Below are positions 54,101-63,329 of a DNA stretch of 64,000 nucleotides, one piece after another. The translations under genes were made by a program, and so were the position numbers. Positions within the stretch are counted from its first letter, which is position 1; each line of letters begins with the position of its first letter. The stretch comes from Pseudarthrobacter sp. NIBRBAC000502772. Lineage in GTDB: Bacteria; Actinomycetota; Actinomycetes; Actinomycetales; Micrococcaceae. The stretch covers positions 3,410,001 to 3,474,000 of the forward strand of contig NZ_CP041188.1 of the NCBI RefSeq assembly GCF_006517235.1. The letters are read 5' to 3'. The notes beneath the pieces were generated by a model. The model was given only the letters and a program-made list of their open reading frames with translations, had not been told where the DNA came from and did no database searches.

Positions 54101-55435
54101 TTAGTGGTGGCTGCTGACGCCGAGCGGGTTGCCCTTCGTCTCCTTGGCAAGCACAACCCCGACAGCCGAAATCACGCACAGGATCATGATGTAGATGCCG
54201 ATGGATCCGGTCCATTTGGTGCTCTGCAGCAGAGTCTCGGCAATGGTTGCGGCGAAAGCACCACCCAGGATCGCACCGAACGCGTACCCGATGGAGATGC
54301 CCGAGTAGCGGACATTGGCCGGGAACATCTCGGCGTACATCGCCGACATGGGGCCGTAGGAGAGACCGAGTCCGATGGTCAGGACGAAGAGCGCCACGCC
54401 GTAAAGCCAGATGTTCCTGGTGTCGATCAGGGCAAACATCGGGATCATCCAGACGAAGATGATCGCGTACCCGATCAGGAACGTCTTGACCCGGCCGATC
54501 CGGTCTGAGAGCCAGCCGCCGGCGAGCGTGAAGATCAGCCAGCCGAAGGAGGCGAGCGTGGTGGCGAGCAGGATTTCCGGGACCGCCATCTTCAGCGTCC
54601 TGGTGGCGTAGGAGATGAAGAAAGCGATCAACAGGTAGCCAGCGGCATTGTTGCCGATGAAGATCATGGTCGAGTAGAGCACGGGCCTCTTATGGTTACG
54701 AATGAGCTCACTGAGGGGCGCCCTGCTTTCGGCCTTTCGGGCCGCCATCTCCTGGAAGACGGGGCTCTCGGCCACGGCCCGCCGGATCAGGTATCCCACC
54801 ACAATCAGCACGATGGACAGCAGGAACGGAACCCGCCAGCCCCACGAAGCAAAGTCTTCCTTGGACATGTTCGAGTTGAGTATGAAGAGCAGGCCGGTGG
54901 CCAGGATCATGCCGACCGGGACGCCGATCTGCGGGTACGCGCCGAACACGCCGCGCCGGCTCTTGGGGGCGTGCTCCACTGCCATCAGGGCAGCGCCGCC
55001 CCATTCACCGCCGGCGGAGAAACCCTGGGCAATGCGGAGGATGATCAGCAGGATGGGGGCCCAGACGCCGATCTGCGCGTACGTCGGCAGCATGCCGATC
55101 AGGGAGGTGGCTGCGCCCATCATCAGGAGCGTGAAGACCAGCATGGCCTTGCGTCCGAGCCGGTCACCAAGGTGGCCGGCAACCACTGCACCCAGCGGGC
55201 GGAACAGGAAGCTGATGCCGATCAGCGCGAAGGACAGGATCTGGGCCAGGCCCGGATTGGATTCGTTCAGCGGAGCCAGGAACAGCGGGGACAGCAGGGT
55301 ACCCGTCAGTTGGGCGAAGATGAAGAAGTCGTACCACTCGATGGTGGTGCCGACCAGCGTTGCTGCGAGGACCTTGCGTTCCTCGTGCTTGCTGCTCGGG
55401 CCCGCCTCGGAATCGACGCGTGAAGTTTCGGTCAT
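54101..55435 (-). CDS. MFS transporter, MHS (metabolite:H+ symporter) family
   Basis: 444 residues with 12 predicted helices. MHS hallmarks are LVGTTIEWYDFFIFAQLTGT at the start, GHLGDRLGRKAMLVFTLLMM (MFS loop 2-3 motif), ILRIAQGFSAGGEWGGAALM and AVEHAPKSRRGVFGAYPQIG. Relatives (ProP, ShiA, KgtP, citrate and aromatic-acid carriers) import organic acids or betaines with protons. The substrate is not clear. It is divergent from the IclR regulator at 55661, which may control it in response to a carbon source. Confidence 0.93.
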   Translation of the reverse strand: MTETSRVDSEAGPSSKHEERKVLAATLVGTTIEWYDFFIFAQLTGTLLSPLFLAPLNESNPGLAQILSFALIGISFLFRPLGAVVAGHLGDRLGRKAMLVFTLLMMGAATSLIGMLPTYAQIGVWAPILLIILRIAQGFSAGGEWGGAALMAVEHAPKSRRGVFGAYPQIGVPVGMILATGLLFILNSNMSKEDFASWGWRVPFLLSIVLIVVGYLIRRAVAESPVFQEMAARKAESRAPLSELIRNHKRPVLYSTMIFIGNNAAGYLLIAFFISYATRTLKMAVPEILLATTLASFGWLIFTLAGGWLSDRIGRVKTFLIGYAIIFVWMIPMFALIDTRNIWLYGVALFVLTIGLGLSYGPMSAMYAEMFPANVRYSGISIGYAFGAILGGAFAATIAETLLQSTKWTGSIGIYIMILCVISAVGVVLAKETKGNPLGVSSHH

Positions 55436-55506
55436 TGGAACTCCGTGGCTTGGGGCAACCTGGTTGGGATAACGGCTGCCGACGGTGGATTAAGGCCGTC
55501 CGATTT

Positions 55507-55524
55507 ACTGATCGAACGGTCAGT
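55507..55524. promoter_or_regulatory. TetR/IclR-type operator in the divergent promoter region
   Basis: ACTGATCG-AA-CGGTCAGT is a near-perfect palindrome (one mismatch) in the 225-base region between the MHS transporter and the IclR gene. A TAGTAT that could act as a -10 follows at once on the plus strand. It is a candidate regulator-binding site for the divergent pair; nothing else in the gap looks coding. Confidence 0.45.
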
Positions 55525-55660
55525 TAGTATGACGTTACGCGAAGATGTGATGAAACGCACTATTTTTCTTGATTCTCCGCGCGGATCAGTTCAGTCCGAG
55601 TGAGGGAAGCACCGTCACGGCACCCGGGCAGCGCCCGTGCAGCCGCCTAGGATGGGACGC

Positions 55661-56386
55661 ATGACGCCTACCGCAGTCCCCGCCGGAGCAGCTCAGGCTT
55701 CGCCGTCCCAGACCCTGTCGCGCGGAATCCGTGCGCTGGAAATCCTAGCGGCCGCGGAGACTCCCTTGACCATTGCGGAACTTGCCGACGCCATGGGCGT
55801 TCACCGTTCCGTGGCCTACCGGATCCTGCGGACACTGGAGGACCATTCCTTGCTGGTGCGCGATGACGCGGGCAGAGTCCAGCCGGGGCCCGGGCTGGCT
55901 GTCCTGGCACGGGGGGTTGCCCGCAACCTGCAGACGGCGGCACTGCCGGAACTGACGCAACTCGCGAATGCCCTGACCATGAGTGCCTTTGTGGCCGTCT
56001 GGGACCGCGATGACTGCGTCACGCTGGTCACCGTGGACCCGCGGCATACCGGGGCCGCCATCGTCCAGCACCCCGGCTCCCGGCATCCCATCAGCGCCGG
56101 TGCCCCTGGCATTGCGATCCAGTCCGCCTATTCAGAAGCTGAGTGGCATGCGGCAGCCCCGGGAATCCCCTACCGGCCCGAGGCGGGAACCGCGCGGCAG
56201 CTGGGCTATGCCGCCAGCCACGATGAAGTCATCGCCGGAGTCTCCTCCGTGGCTGTTCCGGTCATGGTCCCGGCCGGCCGGCCGGCCGCGCTGGCCGTCG
56301 TCTATATCCGGGCAGCCCAGAATCCGGACGAAATCGCCGCTGCGCTGTTGGCGGGTGCCGCGCGCATTGAGGCCCAGCTGGGCTGA
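55661..56386 (+). CDS. IclR-family transcriptional regulator
   Basis: 241 residues from the ATG at 55661 with AGGATGGGA upstream; an in-frame ATG three codons earlier is possible. The N-terminal winged helix is TLSRGIRALEILAAAETPLT, IAELADAMGVHRSVAYRILR and TLEDHSLLVRDDAGRVQPGP. The C-terminal effector domain includes VDPRHTGAAIVQHPGSRHPI, GAPGIAIQSAY and HDEVIAGVSSVAVPVMVP. IclR proteins sense small organic acids. Its divergent MHS transporter neighbour is a natural target. Confidence 0.92.
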   Translation: MTPTAVPAGAAQASPSQTLSRGIRALEILAAAETPLTIAELADAMGVHRSVAYRILRTLEDHSLLVRDDAGRVQPGPGLAVLARGVARNLQTAALPELTQLANALTMSAFVAVWDRDDCVTLVTVDPRHTGAAIVQHPGSRHPISAGAPGIAIQSAYSEAEWHAAAPGIPYRPEAGTARQLGYAASHDEVIAGVSSVAVPVMVPAGRPAALAVVYIRAAQNPDEIAAALLAGAARIEAQLG

Positions 56387-56429
56387 CCATTGCACACGCC
56401 GCCTGGCCGTGACCAGCGCCCGGCGTCGA

Positions 56430-57734
56430 TCAGTGGCGTTTGCGGAGAGTAACGGCGGCCGCGGCACCAAGCACCAGCAGGCCTCCGGCGGCAATCACCG
56501 GCACAATGAAGGCGGCGTGATAGCCGTGGGCCTGCGCCAGCTGGCCACCAACGGCGGCCCCCAGTGCGGTGCCCGCCACGATCCCGCTTGCCAGAGCTGT
56601 CATGACGGTCCCCAGCCTTTCCACCGGCGCCACCAGGCCTCCGATCGCGAAGACTGTGACCATCACGGGGCCCACGGGCAATCCCAGGATCAGAAGCACC
56701 GCAATCATGCCGCCCAACGATCCGGGCACGAGCAGCAACAACGCGAGCACCGTCATGAGTGCCGCGCTGACCAGCCACCGGCTGGCGGGAGTGAAGCGCT
56801 GGGGCCAGTACGCCACGGACAGGGCTGCGGCGGCCGAACTCAGTCCCATGACCGCATACAGCAGTCCGGCGATTTCCGAGGTGGCGAAACTGGCGGAGAA
56901 GGAGCTCAAAGCCGTCTGGGCGGACCCGAAGAACGTGCCCATGGCCACCATCGCCAGGACGGGCAGTGCGACGGCGGCGGGAATCCTCGCAGCCTTGCGC
57001 GAAGCTGCCGAGCCCCGGTTCAGGGGAACCGCCTTGTGCGTGGAGTGCACCGCAAAGGCGGGCACCAGCGTGATGGTCATGGCTGCAGCCAAGGCCAACG
57101 GCAGCCATGGGGCCACAAGGCTGGCCAGGATTCCCACCAAAGCCGGCCCCAGGACGAACGTCAGCTCATCAGCCGTGCCTTCGTACGACAGGGCCGTGTC
57201 CAGATCCCTGCCTGCCTTCGCTCCCGTGCCCCTCGAGGTGAGCGCCATCCAGCGCACCCTGGCCAGCGGCCCTACCTGCGGGCAGCTGGCCCCAGCAAGG
57301 AATGCGGCGGCGATCACTGCCGCGGGAAAAGACCCGGCTTCGGGCGCAGCCCAAGCCGTCCCGATGAGGGCGAGGACAGCCAAAGTATTGAGCACCGCCG
57401 CCACCAGGAGTACGGGCCGCTGCCCCCTGCGGTCTGCGAGGGCACCAAAAACCGGGGCGCCGAGGGCCGAGCCGATCCCCACAGCACCAGCGGCAGTGCC
57501 ACCCAGCGCGTAGGAGCCGGTCACGGACGTAACAAGCGTCAGGGCGCCGACAGTAAGCATGGCCAAGGGCAGCCGGGCGAACAGGCCAAGCGGGATAAAG
57601 CTGCGGCCTGCGAGGTGCGGGAGCCTGGCGAACCGTCCCGTGGGCGGAGCCAGCGCAGCGGAGGCAGGCGCAGCATCAGGAGCGAGCGGCGCTTCCAGGG
57701 AAGCGGGCAGGGAGGACATTGTTGAAGAATTCAA
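56430..57734 (-). CDS. MFS transporter (drug/sugar efflux-like)
   Basis: 434 residues. About 50 polar residues precede 12 predicted helices. The loop 2-3 motif is GAPVFGALADRRGQRPVLLV; the central loop holds RGTGAKAGRDLDTALSYEGT and ADELTFVLGPALVGILASLV, and the C-terminal half ends AAAVTLRKRH. This resembles YfnC or SotB-like efflux carriers; the substrate is unknown. It is convergent with the IclR gene, and its N-terminal extension has no signal or motif I recognise. Confidence 0.88.
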   Translation of the reverse strand: MNSSTMSSLPASLEAPLAPDAAPASAALAPPTGRFARLPHLAGRSFIPLGLFARLPLAMLTVGALTLVTSVTGSYALGGTAAGAVGIGSALGAPVFGALADRRGQRPVLLVAAVLNTLAVLALIGTAWAAPEAGSFPAAVIAAAFLAGASCPQVGPLARVRWMALTSRGTGAKAGRDLDTALSYEGTADELTFVLGPALVGILASLVAPWLPLALAAAMTITLVPAFAVHSTHKAVPLNRGSAASRKAARIPAAVALPVLAMVAMGTFFGSAQTALSSFSASFATSEIAGLLYAVMGLSSAAAALSVAYWPQRFTPASRWLVSAALMTVLALLLLVPGSLGGMIAVLLILGLPVGPVMVTVFAIGGLVAPVERLGTVMTALASGIVAGTALGAAVGGQLAQAHGYHAAFIVPVIAAGGLLVLGAAAAVTLRKRH

Positions 57735-57846
57735 GGTTCCGGGCTCGTTCAGTAATGCGCATCGTCCCTCCTCCCGATGCGCGCGACCCGGTAACTATCC
57801 GATTATAGAGGCCGGCTGGGGCCATTCCAGCCCGGCATGGCCGCCG

Positions 57847-60800
57847 TCACACCAGCGCTTCGGCGGCGTCGGAAATGCGGAGCGTGGAACCGTTCCGGCC
57901 CTTGAGGACCTGGAGCTGGGTTCCGATACGCTGTTTCATTTCCCCCACATGACTGACGAGACCCACAACGCGCCCGCCGTCGCGAAGGCCTTCGAGGGCA
58001 TCCATCACCTGTTCCAGGGATTGTTCGTCGAGGCTGCCGAAACCCTCGTCCACAAAGAGCGTCTCGATCTGGATGCCGCCGGACTCCTGCTGCACAACAT
58101 CTGCCAACCCCAGGGCGAGTGAGAGGGACGCCATAAAGGACTCGCCGCCGGAAAGGGTGGAAGTATCCCGGCGGTGCCCGGTCCACAGGTCCACGACTTC
58201 AAGGCCCAACCCGGATTTCGCGCCCCGCGCGGCCTTGGCGTCTGAATGCTGGAGCAGGTAGCGGCCATCGCTCATGGCCACCAGGCGTTCGGAAGCAGCC
58301 AACGCCACCTGTTCAAGCCGTGCCGCGAGGACGTAGCTGTTCAGGCTCATGCGGTACGTGTTGTCTCCTCGGCCTGCGGCGGTATCAGCAAGGGCTGTCA
58401 GCAGCCGGGCGCGTTCCCGCGGAACCCGCCCGGAACCGGCAAGCCGTTCGTAGTCATTGCGGACAGCGGCCAGCGATTCCACACAGCGCACGGCCATACC
58501 GGCGGCAAGATCGGCGGCGCGTGCCTCCTGCCCGGCCTGCTCCGCGGCGGTTTGCAGCTCCGCAATGAGGGCTTCATCCACCGCGGGATGGGCTGCGGCT
58601 TCCGTCCGTGCCAGCAGCAGATCCTCGGATGCGAACAGCTCGGCAATCCGCGCCTGTTGGTCGTGGCCTGCCCGGACCTCAGCCAGCAGGGCGTCGGCGT
58701 CGGTGGCCGACAGCAGCTGAGCCCGGGCTTCAACGTCAGAACTGAAACCAGCCTCCGGCAACGCCAGGTCAAGCTGGATCCGCGCTTCCTCGGCCCTGGA
58801 CCTGGCCCTGCTGAGCAAGGCCTGGGCCTCCACGGCCTTCTCCAGTGTGGCAGCAGCGTCCTGCAGCGACCGCAGCCGGTGTGTGAGGCTGCGGTGGCCG
58901 CCACGCAGGGCGGAGAGCGCCTCGTCAAGCGACGCCAGCTGGTCCACCAGCCCCGACAATTCAACGGCGACCTGCGCGAGTTCGGATGCCGCTCTGTGCC
59001 TAGCGGAATCCGCTGCGGTAAATCTGGTTTCGGCTGCCTCAAGCTGCTGCCGGAGGTCAGCGAGGTTTTTCACCGCCAGCTGCGACTCTCCGGCGGCAGT
59101 GCGGGCTGTCTCGAACGCCGCAAGCGCTTCCTCTTCGGGGGTGTCCCCGCCCTGGCCTTCAAGAACGGCCATCAACTGGTTCGCGTCGCCCAACTCACGG
59201 GCCCGCGCTGCCAGGTCTTTCTCCGCAGACTCATGGTCGTGCTGGGCGGCTTCCTCGGCCTGGCTGAGGCCCAGCGCTGACGCCGCAGCCTCCGCGGGAG
59301 CCGGGTGGTCCGCACTGCCGCAAACCGGGCAGGCTTCCCCCTCGGCCAGCTGGGCGGCGAGTTCGGCGGCGGCGTTGGCGAGTCTTTCCTCGCGCAGGTC
59401 CAGCCAGCGGAGTTTCTTCTCGAGCTGGATCTCCCGGGACGCCGAGTGGCGCTCGGTGGCGAGCGCCTGCGCCGAACGGGCAGCCGCGTAGCGCCGGACA
59501 ACGTCAAGAAGTTCCTCGGCCGCAGCGGCTTCCTTGGCATGCATGATCGCGGCTGAGGCCAGTTCCGCCAACGGCTCCAGGCGTGCCGTCAGGGTTTCCT
59601 GCTCCGTGCGGAGGGCCTGCAGCGAAACGCCCAGGTCAATGTCCTTTTGGGTGAGTTCCTTCTGCTTCGTGCTGAGTGCGGCACGCGTGGCAACGAGCGA
59701 ATGGAGGCGTTCTTCGTCCGGCAGCCTGGCCTCCACCACGGCCAGCAGGGACCGGAGACGGCTCAGCTCACCGTCGATGTCAAGGGCCCCCGCAGCGGAG
59801 AGCCCGCCATCGGAGTGGTCCGCATCCAAGGCGCCAAGGTCCAGCTGGTCCAGTTCGGGGTCTTCATCCGCCGCCATGCGCAGCAGTGTGATGGCGGATT
59901 CCATGGCTCCCGCCGCGTGCCGGACCTGGGTCTGGCTGGACTGGACTGCTTGCAGCTGGCCCGAGAGCACCTCGGCGCGGCGGTGCTGTTCGAGGCGGGC
60001 GGCATGGACCTCCAGTGACGGCAGGGTTGCCTCTGCGGCTGCTTTCCGGGCCTCGGCGGCTGCCAGTTTGCGGTGCCGTTCCCGCCGCGCGGACTCGCTC
60101 TCCAGCCGGCCGGAGGTGTGCCTGCTGACAGCTGCTGCGGCCTCCGCCGCGGCAGCCAGTTCCCCAGCGCGGTGAGCCACTGATTCCTGCAGCCATTCGA
60201 TCCGGGCAGAAGATTCCTCCTGGGGAGGAGCTACGGAATCGTCAATGGCCAGCGCAGCGGCCTCGGCTTCCGCCCGCGCCGCCAGCAGCTCAAGCTCCGC
60301 GTTCAGCCGGGCAACATCGTTCCGCGCGGCCTGTGCCTGCGCCGCCAATTCCTGTTCCAGGGCCTCGAACCGCTGGGTGCCGAAGAGCTTCTGCAGCAGT
60401 TCCAGGCGATCGGCTGCCTTGGACCGCAGGAAGGCGGCAAAATCGCCCTGCGGCAGCATCACCACGCGCGTGAACTGTTCCCGGTCCATTCCCAGCAGGG
60501 CGGTGATTTCAGCGCCGGCTTCGTCATTGCGTCCGGATCGCTCAGTCCACGTTCCGCTGATGCGTTCCCGGAGGAGGGTTTTGGCCTGCTGTGTGGTGAA
60601 GCCGTTCTTCCCCCGAGCACTGGGTTTATCCCAGGCCGGCGACCTGGTGACTTCGAAGTGGCGGCCCTGGGCGGAAAACTCGCAGGTTACCGCCGGTTCG
60701 AGCGACGGCTCGGCATGATCGCTGCGCAGGCGCTTACCATCCTGGCGCGCCCCGGGCACGGATCCGTACAGCGCAAAGCAGACGGCGTCCAGCACGCTGG

Positions 60801-60924
60801 TCTTCCCTGCCCCCGTAGGCCCGTTAAGGAGGAAGAGTCCGTGTGCGCTCAACCTGTCGAAGTCGATTTCCTCGGTACCCGCAAAGGGCCCGAAGGCGGA
60901 GATGGCAAGGCGGTGGATCCTCAT
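57847..60924 (-). CDS. sbcC: Exonuclease subunit SbcC (Rad50-like)
   Basis: 1025 residues. ATPase subunit of the SbcCD nuclease, which opens hairpins and protein-blocked DNA ends. Walker A is LLNGPTGAGKTSVLDAVCFA (near 33-52). Two long Ala/Glu/Arg-rich coiled-coil halves flank a zinc hook, GEACPVCGSADHP, near residue 533. The C-terminal lobe has the ABC signature STLSGGESFMASLSLALGLA and Walker B IETLFVDEGFGSLDEQSLEQ. Length is normal. The ATG overlaps the end of sbcD by four bases. Confidence 0.96.
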   Translation of the reverse strand: MRIHRLAISAFGPFAGTEEIDFDRLSAHGLFLLNGPTGAGKTSVLDAVCFALYGSVPGARQDGKRLRSDHAEPSLEPAVTCEFSAQGRHFEVTRSPAWDKPSARGKNGFTTQQAKTLLRERISGTWTERSGRNDEAGAEITALLGMDREQFTRVVMLPQGDFAAFLRSKAADRLELLQKLFGTQRFEALEQELAAQAQAARNDVARLNAELELLAARAEAEAAALAIDDSVAPPQEESSARIEWLQESVAHRAGELAAAAEAAAAVSRHTSGRLESESARRERHRKLAAAEARKAAAEATLPSLEVHAARLEQHRRAEVLSGQLQAVQSSQTQVRHAAGAMESAITLLRMAADEDPELDQLDLGALDADHSDGGLSAAGALDIDGELSRLRSLLAVVEARLPDEERLHSLVATRAALSTKQKELTQKDIDLGVSLQALRTEQETLTARLEPLAELASAAIMHAKEAAAAEELLDVVRRYAAARSAQALATERHSASREIQLEKKLRWLDLREERLANAAAELAAQLAEGEACPVCGSADHPAPAEAAASALGLSQAEEAAQHDHESAEKDLAARARELGDANQLMAVLEGQGGDTPEEEALAAFETARTAAGESQLAVKNLADLRQQLEAAETRFTAADSARHRAASELAQVAVELSGLVDQLASLDEALSALRGGHRSLTHRLRSLQDAAATLEKAVEAQALLSRARSRAEEARIQLDLALPEAGFSSDVEARAQLLSATDADALLAEVRAGHDQQARIAELFASEDLLLARTEAAAHPAVDEALIAELQTAAEQAGQEARAADLAAGMAVRCVESLAAVRNDYERLAGSGRVPRERARLLTALADTAAGRGDNTYRMSLNSYVLAARLEQVALAASERLVAMSDGRYLLQHSDAKAARGAKSGLGLEVVDLWTGHRRDTSTLSGGESFMASLSLALGLADVVQQESGGIQIETLFVDEGFGSLDEQSLEQVMDALEGLRDGGRVVGLVSHVGEMKQRIGTQLQVLKGRNGSTLRISDAAEALV

Positions 60925-62102
60925 AGCGATGCCTCCGTCAGGCGTACGTTATCCAGCGCCGCGGCGATGGCCGACCGCTCGGCGTCGTCCGCGTCCCGCC
61001 CCCGCACATGATCGAGGAATCCGCAGCAGAGCGAGAGATCATCCTGGGCTTCGGCGAGCCGGCTGCTGTAACTCTTGGACGCCTTGACGGCGCCGCCCTG
61101 CGGATCAAAGCCGAGGACCAGCGTGTCCGGAAAACGGGCCCGCAGCCGCTCCATGGCCTGCGGCGGCCGCTGCTCATCCGTGAGGGTGATCTGGCAGTAC
61201 GCCCCTTCGGCCCAGGAATGTTCCGCGGACTCCAGGAGCTCCGAGATATCGCCGCGGAGCACGGCCAGCTTCCGCGGGGCTTCCCACGACAGTTCCGATA
61301 CGCCGGTCACCCCGTCCGGGCCGACGTCGATCAGCCAGCCTCCCTTGGTGTGCTTGGCTTCGGAGAACGAGTAGGCCAGGGGCGACCCCGAGTACCTGAC
61401 CTGCGGCGACAGGGTCTGGCGGCCGTGCAGGTGACCCAGCGCGGTGTAGCTGAATCCGTCGAAGAGGTCCAGGGGCACGGCTCCGATTCCCCCGATACTG
61501 AGGTCCCGTTCGCTGTCTGAGCTGATCCCTCCGCTGGCGAACGTGTGGGCGAGGACCACCGAATGGACGGTTCCCGCTGCGCTGCGCTCCGCGAGGTCTG
61601 CCCGGATGCGGTCAGTGGCGGCGCGGGTGACTTCGAAGTGGCTGGCTGTTTCTGCACCGAGTTGTTCGGCGACGAGGCGCGGTTCCAGCCAGGGGATTCC
61701 ATAGATGGCCAGGACGGCACCGGGCGTCCCGCCGTCACCCGTCTCAAGGGGCAGGACGACGGGCTGGTCAAGGTCCGCCAGCCGGGTCCGCAAGTGGACG
61801 CCGCCACGTTCCAGCAGCCGGGAGGCGAAGCCCAGCCGGATGGCGGAGTCGTGGTTGCCGGATGTCAGCACCACTGTGGCGCCGGCCGCCGTGAGCCGCA
61901 CCAGGGCATCGTCCAACAGCCCCACGACGTCGACGCCGGGCAGGGCGCGGTCGTAGACATCACCGGCGATCAGGACGACGTCGACCGCATTTCCGGTGAC
62001 AGCGCTGACGAGCTGATCAACGAATGACCGCTGGGCGTCCAGCATCCCGACGCCGTGGAAGGACCTGCCCAAGTGCCAGTCCGATGTGTGCAATAACCGC
62101 AT
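60921..62102 (-). CDS. sbcD: Exonuclease subunit SbcD (Mre11-like)
   Basis: 393 residues. Mn-dependent phosphoesterase partner of SbcC. Metal motifs are MRLLHTSDWHLGRSFHGVG, VVLIAGDVYDRALPG, VVLTSGNHDSAIRLGF, VVLAHTFASGG and ALGHLHGRQTLS. The C-terminal capping region contacts SbcC. Translated first in the pair, with a 4-base overlap to sbcC. Confidence 0.96.
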   Translation of the reverse strand: MRLLHTSDWHLGRSFHGVGMLDAQRSFVDQLVSAVTGNAVDVVLIAGDVYDRALPGVDVVGLLDDALVRLTAAGATVVLTSGNHDSAIRLGFASRLLERGGVHLRTRLADLDQPVVLPLETGDGGTPGAVLAIYGIPWLEPRLVAEQLGAETASHFEVTRAATDRIRADLAERSAAGTVHSVVLAHTFASGGISSDSERDLSIGGIGAVPLDLFDGFSYTALGHLHGRQTLSPQVRYSGSPLAYSFSEAKHTKGGWLIDVGPDGVTGVSELSWEAPRKLAVLRGDISELLESAEHSWAEGAYCQITLTDEQRPPQAMERLRARFPDTLVLGFDPQGGAVKASKSYSSRLAEAQDDLSLCCGFLDHVRGRDADDAERSAIAAALDNVRLTEASL

Positions 62103-62173
62103 ATTCTTACGCTAGCGGCTGCCACCGACAGTTTAGGAAACCGCCGCAACAGGCCGTTGCCCAGTCAGGCCAG

Positions 62174-63187
62174 CTAGCCGCGCTTTCCGTCGAAGAATTC
62201 CTGGGCCTCGTCGCGGCTGTCCGGCTCGTCCGCGGCGGCATGAGCCGGTGCGGGCTTGGCCGGAGCAGGTGCCTTGGCGGGCACCGCAGCGGACTCGTCG
62301 GCGACGCCGCCATCGACGTCGGTGTCCTCGTCGTCGTCGAAATCCTCAACGTCGTCGGCCTCACTGCCGTCATATACTGACCCGTCAGCAGCTGATCCAG
62401 CGGCCGAAGCAGTAACGGCAGCAACCGGCTCGGCGAACCCCCGGAAGACCAGCCCGGCGATGGCTGCGCCCGCCAAGGGAGCAACCCAGAAAAGCCACAG
62501 CTGCTCAAGGGACCAGCTGGAGCTGAAGACGGCCGAGGCCGTGGCGCGTGCGGGGTTGAACGGCGCGTTGCCCACGGACAGGCCCAGCTGCAGCAGAACG
62601 GCGAAGGCGAGGCCCACGGCTACGGCGGCTGCCGTTTTGTTGATGTTGTTGCGTGCGGTGGTGCCCAGGAAGACTGCAACCAGGATGGCGGCCCCGAGTA
62701 CTTCCAGCAGGAGCACACCGGCGAGGGGCGCCTGGATGATGGAATGTTCGCCGAATCCGGCGGTCACAGTGTCGAACGCCGTGCGGCTGTCCTGGATGCC
62801 CGGCAGGGTCCGAAGGATGCCAAAGAGTGCGAGGGCGCCGAGAAGTGCACCCACCAGCTGCGCGCCGATGTAAGCGGCGGCGTCACCGAGCCGGATCCGG
62901 CCGGCGACGGCGTGGCCAACGGTCACTGCCGGGTTGAAGTGTCCGCCGGAAACGTAGCCGAAGGCAAGCATGGCCGCGGTCACCGCGAGACCTGCTGCGA
63001 GCGCGGCCGGCAGCGGGCTGGACTGCGGGATGGAGAACAGCGGCACGCCCAGCCCAGCCACCACGATGAAAAGGCTGCCAAAGGCTTCCGCAGACAGCCT
63101 GGACACCAGCCCGTGCCGGATTTCGCCACCGCTTCCGGCAGTCAGCCCGGGGGCGGGATCACGGTGGACGGGCACAGGCGTAGTCAT
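62174..63187 (-). CDS. Aquaporin (MIP family) with long acidic C-terminal tail
   Basis: 337 residues. Six helices and two half-helices carrying the NPA motifs: SGGHFNPAVTV (NPA at 85-87) and NAPFNPARATAS (211-213). The narrow Arg after the second NPA is present, and His at 91 (TVGHAV) with Gly residues suits a water-type pore, though glycerol passage is possible. After residue 252 an 85-residue cytoplasmic tail follows: a small Ala/Ser part, an acidic block (SEADDVEDFDDDEDTDVDGG, 275-294), then Ala/Pro/Lys repeats ending EAQEFFDGKRG. The tail is unusual for the family. Confidence 0.92.
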   Translation of the reverse strand: MTTPVPVHRDPAPGLTAGSGGEIRHGLVSRLSAEAFGSLFIVVAGLGVPLFSIPQSSPLPAALAAGLAVTAAMLAFGYVSGGHFNPAVTVGHAVAGRIRLGDAAAYIGAQLVGALLGALALFGILRTLPGIQDSRTAFDTVTAGFGEHSIIQAPLAGVLLLEVLGAAILVAVFLGTTARNNINKTAAAVAVGLAFAVLLQLGLSVGNAPFNPARATASAVFSSSWSLEQLWLFWVAPLAGAAIAGLVFRGFAEPVAAVTASAAGSAADGSVYDGSEADDVEDFDDDEDTDVDGGVADESAAVPAKAPAPAKPAPAHAAADEPDSRDEAQEFFDGKRG

Positions 63188-63329
63188 GGTGGGGCAATCC
63201 TTATCGTTGGGGTTTGGTGCCTTTGCATTCTGCCAAGGGATTCTGGGCGTTGGCTGAGTCCGAGCTTAGTGGACGGACGGCGTGGCGCCCCGGCGCGTTC
63301 CACCTTCGCCCCACGGTAAATTTGCTGTC

